In this document: piece after piece, positions 15,000-21,748 of the stretch
How positions within the stretch are numbered: position 1 is the stretch's first letter
Layout: every line of letters begins with the position of its first letter
Assembly (NCBI GenBank): GCA_900556465.1
Contig: USPK01000024.1
Span: 1-23,489 of the forward strand
DNA length: 23,489 bases
Source of the DNA: an uncultured Prevotella sp.
Lineage (GTDB): Bacteria > Bacteroidota > Bacteroidia > Bacteroidales > Bacteroidaceae
Reading direction: 5' to 3'
Translations under genes and position numbers: made by a program
Notes under the pieces: generated by a model
What the model saw: only the letters and a program-made list of their open reading frames with translations
Told to the model about the DNA's origin: nothing
Databases searched by the model: none

Positions 15000-17870
15000 A
15001 TGAAAAAAGTTACACTCTTGACCCTCCTGCTGGGTCTGTCCGCGGTGCCTCTGAGCGCCGCGCCCCCCGTCCGGGGCCTTTGGGGCCTCGCCCCCGACCG
15101 CGGTTGCCACGCCCAGGCCCCTTCCGGCCGCCACGGCGGATGCTGCGGTTCGCGCGTCCGGCAGGCCGTCGTCCCGGCCGAACAGGCCGACTATCCCGTC
15201 AACTTCGACCTGGACGAAACGACGGGTAACACCGGCCGCTACCTGACCGGCCTCACCCTCAGCGGCTCGGTCGACGGGGCGCAGACCATAGCCGTGAGCC
15301 ACGACGCCCCCATGCTCCTCTATCGCCCCATGCTCGACCAGGTCTTCACGGCCCGGGCGGGCGAACGCCTCACGCCGGTCTTCGGCTTCAACGGCAATTG
15401 GATGAACGGCTACGTCTATCTGGACCGCGGGAGCGACGGGCAGTTCTCCTACGAGCTCAATCCCGACTACACCATTCCCGAAGGGAGCGACCTGATGACC
15501 TATTCCTACGTCATGGCGGCCGACGGCAACGGCGGCTATGCCAGTGACGGTTCGCCCCTCACGGGCGACGCGACCAACGTGCTCAATCCGCCGCCCTTCA
15601 CCGTGCCGGCCGACCTGGCCCCCGGTTACTACCGCATGCGCTTCAAGGTGGACTGGGGCAGCGTGGACCCGGGCGGCAACACCGACCCCACTCAGCTCAT
15701 CAAGAACAACGGCGGTGAGATTGTCGACGTGCGGCTCAACGTCCACACCGACCGCTGCCCCGTGACGCTCCTGCCGGCCGAGGGCGGCACGGTGACGACG
15801 GCCGACGGCGCGGCCCTTTCCGGCGAATCCTTCCCCTTCGGGCAGGCCCTGCAACTCCGCGTGGAGCCGGCCGAGGGCTACGTGCTCGACGGCCTTGTCG
15901 TGCGCCACGGCTACGGACTCGACGGCGACAGCCTTGTCCACGGCACGCCGCAGTACGTCGACGAAGTCCTGCCCGCCTACCTCGTTCAGGACGGGTTGCT
16001 GACCCTGTCCGCCGCCTGCATGGACGGCGAGGTGCGCATAGCGCCCCGCTTTGTCGCCGCGCCGGGCGGCAGCACGGCGACGGAGGACTACCCGCTCCGT
16101 TTTGACCGCGACGCCGAGAGCGACGTGCCCGTGGCCGACGACGCCACGTTCCGCCTGCGCCTCATGGCCACCCAGGGCGGCACGACGACGTTCACTCTCC
16201 CCACCGACACGCCCCTGCTCTACGTCGACCAGCGCAGCCGCCAGGTCTCCGTCGTCCCCGGCGACCGCGTGACGTTCACCCTGTCGCAGACCGTGGCGCC
16301 CGGACTTTCCGCCTATTTCTATATGGACCTCAACCAGGACGGCCAGTTCACGCCCCTGCTCGATACGGACGGGCGCCCCACCCTCTCGGGTGAGCTCGTG
16401 TCCTATAATTACCATGACGGCAGCAACAGTCTGGGCGAAACCGTGGACGCCGACGCGGCCGCCACGGCCGACCTCCCGGCCTTCACCCTGCCCGAAAGCC
16501 TGCCCTGCGGCGTTTACCGCGCGCGGCTCAAGCTGGACAGCGGCGACCTCGATGCCGCCGGCTCGGCCAGCCTCCAGGCCCTCGGCGGACGGGTCGTAGA
16601 CCTGCTGATTAACGTCCACCGCCCGACGCATCCGCTCGAAGTGGTGACGACGAACGGCAGTGTGAACGGATCGGGCAACACCGGGCTGCCGCTCGAGGTG
16701 ACCTGCTTCACGTCGCTCACCGTCGTGCCCACGCCCGTGGCCGACGGTTACGAGGCGGCCAGCATGACGGTCCAGCACGGCCACAACTTCGACGGCCCGC
16801 AGTACGTCCACGGCAACCGCCAGTGGAGTACGTTCTCGCGTCCCGCCCAGCAGGTCTCCATCCCGCGCGACAGCATCGACGGCGACGTGCGTATCACGGT
16901 CCACTACGAGCCTACGTCCGAGGCCGAGTACGCCCTGGTCTTCAGCGACGAGTTCGATGCCCCGGACGGCACGCAGCCTTCCGACGAGCGCTGGATGCGT
17001 TGCCCGCGCCAGTCGTCTACGTGGAACCGCTGGCTCTCCGACAGCGAGGCCGTCGTCTACCAGGAGGGTGGCCAGCTCGTTACGCACGCCATCCCCAACC
17101 CCGACACCACGACCGACCCCGTCCCGATGATTACGGGCGGCGTGCAGTCGCAGGGCAAGTTCGGCTTTAAGTATGGAAAGATCGAGGCACGCGTCCTGAC
17201 GAATCCCCATACGGGCAATTTCCCCGCCTTTTGGATGATGCCCGAGGAGCAGAGCGCGGGCTGGCCCGCCTGTGGCGAAATCGACATCTTCGAGCAGATT
17301 GACAACGAGAATACGGCCTACCACACCGTCCACTCCCACTGGACCTACGACCTGGGGAACAAGAGCAACCCGCAGTCCTCCTTCAGCGAGACGGTGCAGA
17401 TGGACCGCTACCACACCTATGGCCTAGAATGGACGGAGGATGAGCTGACGTGGTACGTCGACGGCCGTCAGGTGGGGACTTATGCCAAGTCCACCTCGGC
17501 CAGCACCCTCGAACAGGGTCAGTGGCCCTTCGACAAGGCCTTCTATATCATCCTGAACCAGTCCGTGGGCAACGGCTCGTGGGCCGCCAATGCCGACGTG
17601 AGCCACACCTATGAGACGCGCTTCGACTGGGTGCGCGTCTATCAGAAGAGCGTTGGCCCCGACGCCGTCACGTCGCCGGCTGCGGTGCCGTCGCTGCGCG
17701 TCGGCGCCGAGCGGGGCCACATCGTCGTCGAAGCCCCCGCGCCCGCCGAGGTCCGGGTCTACGACCTGGCCGGCCGCTGCGTCAGCCGCTCCACCGTAAG
17801 CGGCACGGCCCGCATCGCGGTGATGAAAGGCCTCTACGTCGTCAACGGGCAAAAGGTGCTGGTGCCCTGA
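15000..17870 (+). CDS. Secreted GH16 beta-glucanase-like enzyme
   Basis: 956 residues, starting MKKVTLLTLLLGLSAVPLSA (signal peptide), just downstream of the promoter; a longer frame from 14781 would cross that promoter. A Cys/Gly/His-rich stretch (about 26-55) is followed by two similar units, each a GEVED-like beta domain (about 60-248 and 356-540: DYPVNFD/DYPLRFD, YYRMRFKVD/VYRARLKLD, GGEIVDVRLNVH/GGRVVDLLINVH) plus a repeat with RHGY/QHGH motifs. The GH16 domain spans about 641-883: LVFSDEF, GKIEARV, FPAFWMMPE, and the catalytic GEIDIFE motif with E760 as nucleophile, D762, and E765 as acid/base. The ExDxxE form points to the laminarinase-like branch, so beta-1,3- or mixed-linkage glucan is the likeliest substrate. 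A C-terminal sorting-type tail ends MKGLYVVNGQKVLVP. It has its own promoter and terminator. Confidence 0.88.
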   Translation: MKKVTLLTLLLGLSAVPLSAAPPVRGLWGLAPDRGCHAQAPSGRHGGCCGSRVRQAVVPAEQADYPVNFDLDETTGNTGRYLTGLTLSGSVDGAQTIAVSHDAPMLLYRPMLDQVFTARAGERLTPVFGFNGNWMNGYVYLDRGSDGQFSYELNPDYTIPEGSDLMTYSYVMAADGNGGYASDGSPLTGDATNVLNPPPFTVPADLAPGYYRMRFKVDWGSVDPGGNTDPTQLIKNNGGEIVDVRLNVHTDRCPVTLLPAEGGTVTTADGAALSGESFPFGQALQLRVEPAEGYVLDGLVVRHGYGLDGDSLVHGTPQYVDEVLPAYLVQDGLLTLSAACMDGEVRIAPRFVAAPGGSTATEDYPLRFDRDAESDVPVADDATFRLRLMATQGGTTTFTLPTDTPLLYVDQRSRQVSVVPGDRVTFTLSQTVAPGLSAYFYMDLNQDGQFTPLLDTDGRPTLSGELVSYNYHDGSNSLGETVDADAAATADLPAFTLPESLPCGVYRARLKLDSGDLDAAGSASLQALGGRVVDLLINVHRPTHPLEVVTTNGSVNGSGNTGLPLEVTCFTSLTVVPTPVADGYEAASMTVQHGHNFDGPQYVHGNRQWSTFSRPAQQVSIPRDSIDGDVRITVHYEPTSEAEYALVFSDEFDAPDGTQPSDERWMRCPRQSSTWNRWLSDSEAVVYQEGGQLVTHAIPNPDTTTDPVPMITGGVQSQGKFGFKYGKIEARVLTNPHTGNFPAFWMMPEEQSAGWPACGEIDIFEQIDNENTAYHTVHSHWTYDLGNKSNPQSSFSETVQMDRYHTYGLEWTEDELTWYVDGRQVGTYAKSTSASTLEQGQWPFDKAFYIILNQSVGNGSWAANADVSHTYETRFDWVRVYQKSVGPDAVTSPAAVPSLRVGAERGHIVVEAPAPAEVRVYDLAGRCVSRSTVSGTARIAVMKGLYVVNGQKVLVP

Positions 17871-17892
17871 TGTCTTTCCCTCTCCCCCTTTC

Positions 17893-17930
17893 CGGGCGGG
17901 ATCGCTTCACGGCGTGTCCCGCCCGTTTTC
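17893..17930 (+). terminator. Rho-independent terminator after the GH16 gene
   Basis: CGGGCGGGA (17893-17901) and TCCCGCCCG (17917-17925) form a 9-bp stem with a 15-base loop, followed by TTTTC. It lies about 20 bases past the stop codon. Confidence 0.75.
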
Positions 17931-17978
17931 GTCACCCCGCCGCCGTTCCCGTCCGCCCCGCCGCCGGTTTCCGCAATC

Positions 17979-18037
17979 ACGGGCCTTAGCCCCGTAGCGA
18001 CGGGCCCTATCCCCGTGCGAACGGGAATAGGGCCCGT
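17979..18037. repeat. Dispersed three-unit repeat, copy C
   Basis: Units start at 17979, 18000 and 18021, again 21 apart: ACGGGCCTTAGCCCCGT, ACGGGCCCTATCCCCGT and ACGGGAATAGGGCCCGT, with spacers AGCG and GCGA. Units 2 and 3 are inverted with one mismatch, so they can form a hairpin with a four-base loop. This is the best conserved copy and stands just before base composition drops towards the restriction-modification genes. Confidence 0.88.
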
Positions 18038-18200
18038 GTTCAGCGCATCTATTCGTGTCCGCACTATCCTTATGCTTTTACGGTTTTCACTTTTGGGAAT
18101 CGCCGCTTCGTTTGGGAATGGCATCAGAAGCCCATGGATTCTTCTCATTCTGCCATGCTGTCTGATGCCGGGCATAATCAACCTATATTAACGGCAAATA
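18038..18200. other. A+T-shifted spacer before the restriction-modification genes
   Basis: No gene is apparent. It holds a 9-base direct repeat TTTGGGAAT (18092-18100 and 18111-18119) and a 9-base inverted repeat GGCATCAGA / TCTGATGCC (18120-18128 and 18161-18169). The composition changes here from the G+C-rich background to that of the restriction-modification cassette, so this is the probable left junction. Confidence 0.4.
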
Positions 18201-18232
18201 TTTGTCCACTTATCACCAAGTGCTTATTTTTG
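18201..18232 (+). promoter_or_regulatory. Promoter of the restriction-modification operon
   Basis: TTTG (18201-18204) and TATTTTTG (18225-18232) are separated by 20 bases, a near-ideal Bacteroidetes promoter. The first start codon is 24 bases further on. The surrounding DNA is A+T-rich. Confidence 0.75.
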
Positions 18233-18255
18233 TAAACTTATAGGACTGCGTAATC

Positions 18256-18927
18256 ATGGTAAGGAGGGAGCTAACAATAGCGGATTTGATAGAAAGTGCA
18301 AAGAATTTCTGTGCGATGGAAGGACGTGTGTTCCGAGAGGAATTATTCGGCGTTACGGACGGAAAGGCTGTGGGGACTTTCGTAGAGCGTCTTTTCAAAA
18401 GTTATCTGTCCGAGCGCTTTGAATTGACTATTGGAAATTCTGCCAAAGGACTGGATTTGCCTTCTATCAATACCGATATCAAGGTGACTTCTATCAGGCA
18501 GCCGCAATCCAGTAGCCCGTATAAAGACAGCAGACAGAAAATTTACGGACTCGGATACAATCTGCTGGTTTTCGTATATGAAAGAGAAACGGATATATTA
18601 CAAAAGAAAGGCCGGCTGGACTTCCTTTCTTGTACTTTTATCGAAGCGAAACGGACCGCAGACCACAAGATTACGACCGGTTTGTTGAACATTATCCGGA
18701 ATAAAGGAAGTGTCGAGGACATTTCTGCGTTTCTCTCGGAGCAAGGTATTCCAGGCGACGAAGTGACGATGGCCCGTTTGGCCGAAGAGGTCCTGACGCA
18801 TCCGCCCGTAGTAGGCTATCTGACCATCTCTAATGCGCTGCAGTGGAGACTAAAATATCGCAGAATTGTAACAATGGACGAGGACATAGAAGGTATTACC
18901 CCGATAGTTAGGTATGACGGCAAGTAG
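18256..18927 (+). CDS. Putative type II restriction endonuclease
   Basis: A 223-residue protein recognised by features and by its partner rather than by a named family. It has a PD-(D/E)xK-like core: a helix with GKAVGTFVERLF (E44), then GLDLPSINTDIKVTS, where D67 and D74-x-K76 could be the catalytic acidic residues and lysine, followed by a hydrophobic strand YNLLVFVYE. The spacing of D67 to D74 is short for the classic motif, so the exact active-site assignment is tentative. Its stop codon overlaps the start of the adenine methyltransferase gene by 14 bases, so the pair is translationally linked. G+C is low (21 of 60 at 18541-18600 by hand count) against its neighbours, which suggests horizontal transfer. 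Recognition sequence and subtype cannot be told. Confidence 0.68.
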   Translation: MVRRELTIADLIESAKNFCAMEGRVFREELFGVTDGKAVGTFVERLFKSYLSERFELTIGNSAKGLDLPSINTDIKVTSIRQPQSSSPYKDSRQKIYGLGYNLLVFVYERETDILQKKGRLDFLSCTFIEAKRTADHKITTGLLNIIRNKGSVEDISAFLSEQGIPGDEVTMARLAEEVLTHPPVVGYLTISNALQWRLKYRRIVTMDEDIEGITPIVRYDGK

Positions 18928-20575
18928 TTATATAGAATCGGTCAAACATCTTCCAGTAGCCGTGGCAAACGAAAGGCTGGAAAAGGCTTGCGGCATTCAG
19001 TGTTTCTTTGAATGCCAGGACGATGTACAAAACTTTTTGAAGTCCCCCGAATTTGCGGCCCCTGCGAAAGAAGAATTTGGCGATTGGCAGACGCCTATGG
19101 ATTTGGCCCTCGCCGTGTGTCGTCTGTTAAAGGCGGAAGGAGTAGACCCCAAGGTTATTGTTGAACCGACTTGCGGCCAGGGGAATTTTATCTTGGCAGC
19201 GTTGCAAGTATTTGAGCATGTGGAAGAGGTATTCGGGATAGAGGTCCAAAAGTCCTATCTTGAAGAGACGAAGCTGCAATTGCTGCAATTCTACCAGGAC
19301 CATGCAGACCAAGTCAGGCCCCGCATCCGCCTGTACTGCCAGAATGTTTTTGATTTTGACTTCACGGCAATCAAGAAAAGCATAAATCATAGGGAGATAC
19401 TCGTTTTGGGCAATCCTCCTTGGGTGACGAACAGCAAATTGGCGGAAATCGGTAGCGGAAATATTCCCCCGAAGCGTAATTTTAAGAAATTTGGCGGACT
19501 TGAAGCGATAACGGGAAAAAGTAATTTCGATATCGCCGAATACATTAGCCGACAAATGGTCGGGCTTATTGCTGACGAAAAGGGGCACCTGGCTCTGTTG
19601 CTGAAAAATTCGGTGATAAGGAACCTGGTTTATGGCCAGTACGACGGGAATATGGAAATTAGTTCCTTTCGCCAATATATGATTGACGCCAAGAAGGAGT
19701 TTGGCGTTTGCGTGGCAGCCTCCTTGTTGCATCTTACTGTTGGGGAACGAAAAGCCAGGCTTTGTCAGGTCCGGGATTTTTATACGCGCCGCAATGTCCT
19801 GAAATATGGCTGGCTGAATAATCATTTCGTCGCGGACGTGGCGGCTTATGAAAAATGTAAGTTTATTGATGGTCAGTCTTCGTTGGTTTGGCGGTCCGGG
19901 CTGAAGCACGACTGCGCGAAAGTTATGGAACTTACCTTCAACGGCAGTCACTATGTCAACGGGCTTAACGAAGTTGTGAACATAGAGCGTGATATGATAT
20001 ATCCTCTCTTGAAGAGTTCGGATATTAAGGGGAGAAATATCACGACCGTCAGGAAGTACGTCATCGTAACCCAACGGTCTACCGCAGATGATACGGCGTG
20101 GATAAAATACAAATATCCCCGGACCTATCAATATCTGTTGGACCATGCAGAGTATCTGGACAAACGCGGAAGCCGAATATACCGCGGGCGTTCCCGATTT
20201 TGCCTTTTTGGCATAGGAGAGTATTCTTTCAAACCATACAAAGTCGTAGTTTCCGGACTGTATAAGCAACCCAATTTTTCCGTAGTCGGCCCGATAGCGG
20301 AGAGAATCGTTATGTTGGACGATACTTGCTATATGTTGGCTTTCGACAGGTTAAGCGAAGCTCTGATTATTCAGCGGGCTTTGATGAGTAGTCCGGTGCA
20401 GACCTTTATAAGGTCCCTGCTTTTCCCCGATGCGAAGCGGGCTATCAACAAAGAGCTGTTGATGCGGATAGATTTGGAAAAAGCCTTGGCGTGTATGCCC
20501 GATGTTGCGAGGACGGAGGCGGAACGTCAACCGTATGAGACTGTGCGGACAACCAGAATCGGGCTCGAAGTTTAG
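18914..20575 (+). CDS. N6-adenine DNA methyltransferase of a type II system
   Basis: A 553-residue S-adenosylmethionine-dependent DNA methylase. Motif X-like FGDWQTP (55-61) precedes motif I VEPTCGQGNF (83-92), which binds the cofactor, and motif IV is LGNPPW (165-170), the catalytic NPPY/W of amino-methyltransferases. This X-I-IV order is the gamma class seen in TaqI- and Eco57I-like enzymes. After the catalytic part, GKSNFDIAEYI and a C-terminal region of about 300 residues (VIVTQRSTADDTAWIKYKYP, YKVVVSGLYKQPNFSVVGP) probably hold the target recognition domain. It should methylate adenine in the sequence cut by the upstream endonuclease, protecting the host. The ATG lies inside the end of the endonuclease gene. 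Base composition is about half G+C (30 of 60 at 19141-19200). Confidence 0.88.
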   Translation: MTASSYIESVKHLPVAVANERLEKACGIQCFFECQDDVQNFLKSPEFAAPAKEEFGDWQTPMDLALAVCRLLKAEGVDPKVIVEPTCGQGNFILAALQVFEHVEEVFGIEVQKSYLEETKLQLLQFYQDHADQVRPRIRLYCQNVFDFDFTAIKKSINHREILVLGNPPWVTNSKLAEIGSGNIPPKRNFKKFGGLEAITGKSNFDIAEYISRQMVGLIADEKGHLALLLKNSVIRNLVYGQYDGNMEISSFRQYMIDAKKEFGVCVAASLLHLTVGERKARLCQVRDFYTRRNVLKYGWLNNHFVADVAAYEKCKFIDGQSSLVWRSGLKHDCAKVMELTFNGSHYVNGLNEVVNIERDMIYPLLKSSDIKGRNITTVRKYVIVTQRSTADDTAWIKYKYPRTYQYLLDHAEYLDKRGSRIYRGRSRFCLFGIGEYSFKPYKVVVSGLYKQPNFSVVGPIAERIVMLDDTCYMLAFDRLSEALIIQRALMSSPVQTFIRSLLFPDAKRAINKELLMRIDLEKALACMPDVARTEAERQPYETVRTTRIGLEV

Positions 20576-20593
20576 CGTATATTTTACAAAAGG

Positions 20594-20635
20594 CTGTCTG
20601 CCTCGGGTGCTGAGATAATAAGGCAGACAGTTTTT
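20594..20635 (+). terminator. Rho-independent terminator of the restriction-modification operon
   Basis: CTGTCTGCCT (20594-20603) and AGGCAGACAG (20621-20630) form a perfect 10-bp stem with a 17-base loop, followed by TTTTT. It lies about 20 bases after the methyltransferase stop codon and marks the right side of the cassette. Confidence 0.88.
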
Positions 20636-20662
20636 CGGATTATACAACAAATCAGCAACGCA

Positions 20663-20698
20663 AGCGGGCGGGGCGCCGGGAGTGGCGCTCCGCCCGCT
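20663..20698 (-). terminator. Hairpin terminator of the nhaD operon
   Basis: AGCGGGCGGGGCGCC (20663-20677) pairs with GGCGCTCCGCCCGCT (20684-20698) over 15 bases with one mismatch and a six-base loop. It lies about 35 bases past the ABM gene stop codon on the minus strand. A second, bulged hairpin lies at about 20708-20733, between it and the stop codon. Confidence 0.6.
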
Positions 20699-20733
20699 GA
20701 GGGGACGCGCAGCCGGCGCGGGCCGGCGCTGCG

Positions 20734-21018
20734 TCATTTTTCGGGGAAGTCGAACTGCTCGAGCTTGAGTTGGCCGAGCGTTTCGAGCTGGCCCACGTAG
20801 CGCTTGAAGTGTTCGGCGGCCGAGTGGCGGGCCAGCGCTTCCGCGTCGGTCCACGTCTCGCAAATCATGAATACGTTGGGGTTCGTCGCGCTCTCGAACG
20901 TGTCGTAGGCAACGTTGCCCTCGTCCTGCCGCGAGCAGGCGGTCAGGGCCAGTGCGGCTTCGAGGGCCTCGTCGTAGCAGCCCTCTTTGGCCTGGAAGAA
21001 ACAGTTCAGTCGGATCAT
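20734..21018 (-). CDS. ABM-fold (antibiotic biosynthesis monooxygenase-like) protein
   Basis: A 94-residue small ferredoxin-like ABM-domain protein, of the group that includes the quinol monooxygenase YgiN and heme-degrading enzymes. Matching features are the first strand MIRLNCFFQAKEG, then TACSRQDEGNVAYDTFES, the strand NVFMICETWTDAEAL with the conserved EtW(x)D-like motif, and HSAAEHFKRYVGQL with the family histidine. Members act as cofactor-independent oxygenases or as stress-linked dimers; the substrate is not deducible. It is the last gene in a run with nhaD and an outer-membrane protein, 34 bases after the latter, and is followed by a hairpin. Confidence 0.85.
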   Translation of the reverse strand: MIRLNCFFQAKEGCYDEALEAALALTACSRQDEGNVAYDTFESATNPNVFMICETWTDAEALARHSAAEHFKRYVGQLETLGQLKLEQFDFPEK

Positions 21019-21052
21019 AGTTTTCTGGTGTTAAGAGTTGGAGTTGTCGTTG

Positions 21053-21691
21053 TTAGAAGTAGTAGGTGGCCTGTACCTGGAAGGTGTTGGCTTTGTAGTC
21101 GTCGCTGCTTCCGACGAGGTTGTCGTTGACTTGGCTCAAGAAGGTCTCGCCCACTTTCCCCAGGCCAAAGTTGTAGCCCACGCCGATGTCGAGGTGTCCG
21201 AGCACCTTTACTCCCGCTCCGATGTTCCACGTAGTTGTCATGTTCTCGTTGCGGAAGAGTCCGTCGTCCGAGCCTCCGAAGAGGTTCCAGCTGCGGCTGC
21301 CCACGTTGAAGCCGAATTGCGGACCGGTGGCCACGTAGATGGAGGCCACGCGGCCTACGCCGAAGTTATACTTCACGTTGATGGGAATCTCGATGCTGCG
21401 GAAGGTTTTGTAGCTCGACAGGCCCTCGTCGTCGCTCACCTGGAGTTTGCGCTGCGAGTACTGGAGCGAGGCGTCGAGGCCCAGTCCGGCCACGAGGCTG
21501 AGGTTTACCTTCGGGCCGATGAACCAGCCCGCCTGGTTGTCGCTGCTGAACACGTTCTTCAGGTTGTCGGAGAGGCGGAGCTTCGTCAGGTTTAGACCGC
21601 CCGTGATGCCCCAGTCGAAGCCGAAGGCCCCGGCCGGTGTGGCCACTGCCAGGGAGAGCAGGAGGGCCAGCGTAAGAAACAATTTTCTCAT
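21053..21691 (-). CDS. Outer-membrane beta-barrel protein (PorT-like/OMP_b-brl family)
   Basis: A 212-residue exported protein. The signal peptide is MRKLFLTLALLLSLAVATPAGA (22 residues), followed by alternating amphipathic strands typical of small eight-stranded barrels: WGITGGLNLTKLRL, WFIGPKVNLSLVAGLGLDAS, IEIPINVKYNFGVG, VASIYVATGPQFGFNV, WNIGAGVKVLGHLDIGVGYN. It ends VQATYYF with the terminal aromatic expected for outer-membrane insertion. The family is abundant in Bacteroidales and its members' roles are mostly unknown. It begins 57 bases after nhaD ends and is followed 34 bases later by the ABM gene, so the three are probably co-transcribed. Confidence 0.87.
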   Translation of the reverse strand: MRKLFLTLALLLSLAVATPAGAFGFDWGITGGLNLTKLRLSDNLKNVFSSDNQAGWFIGPKVNLSLVAGLGLDASLQYSQRKLQVSDDEGLSSYKTFRSIEIPINVKYNFGVGRVASIYVATGPQFGFNVGSRSWNLFGGSDDGLFRNENMTTTWNIGAGVKVLGHLDIGVGYNFGLGKVGETFLSQVNDNLVGSSDDYKANTFQVQATYYF

Positions 21692-21748
21692 AACAGGGTG
21701 TTTTGAGGTGAATAAAGTGAATGTCTGCGAGGTCGGGTGCCGGCGCCG

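Noticed and set aside
17979..18037. CRISPR array
   Set aside because: There are only three units with four-base spacers, units vary in orientation, and there are no cas genes, so this is a dispersed repeat rather than a CRISPR array.
18120..18169. Attachment site for an integrative element
   Set aside because: The 9-bp inverted repeat has no matching copy on the right side of the cassette and there is no integrase gene.
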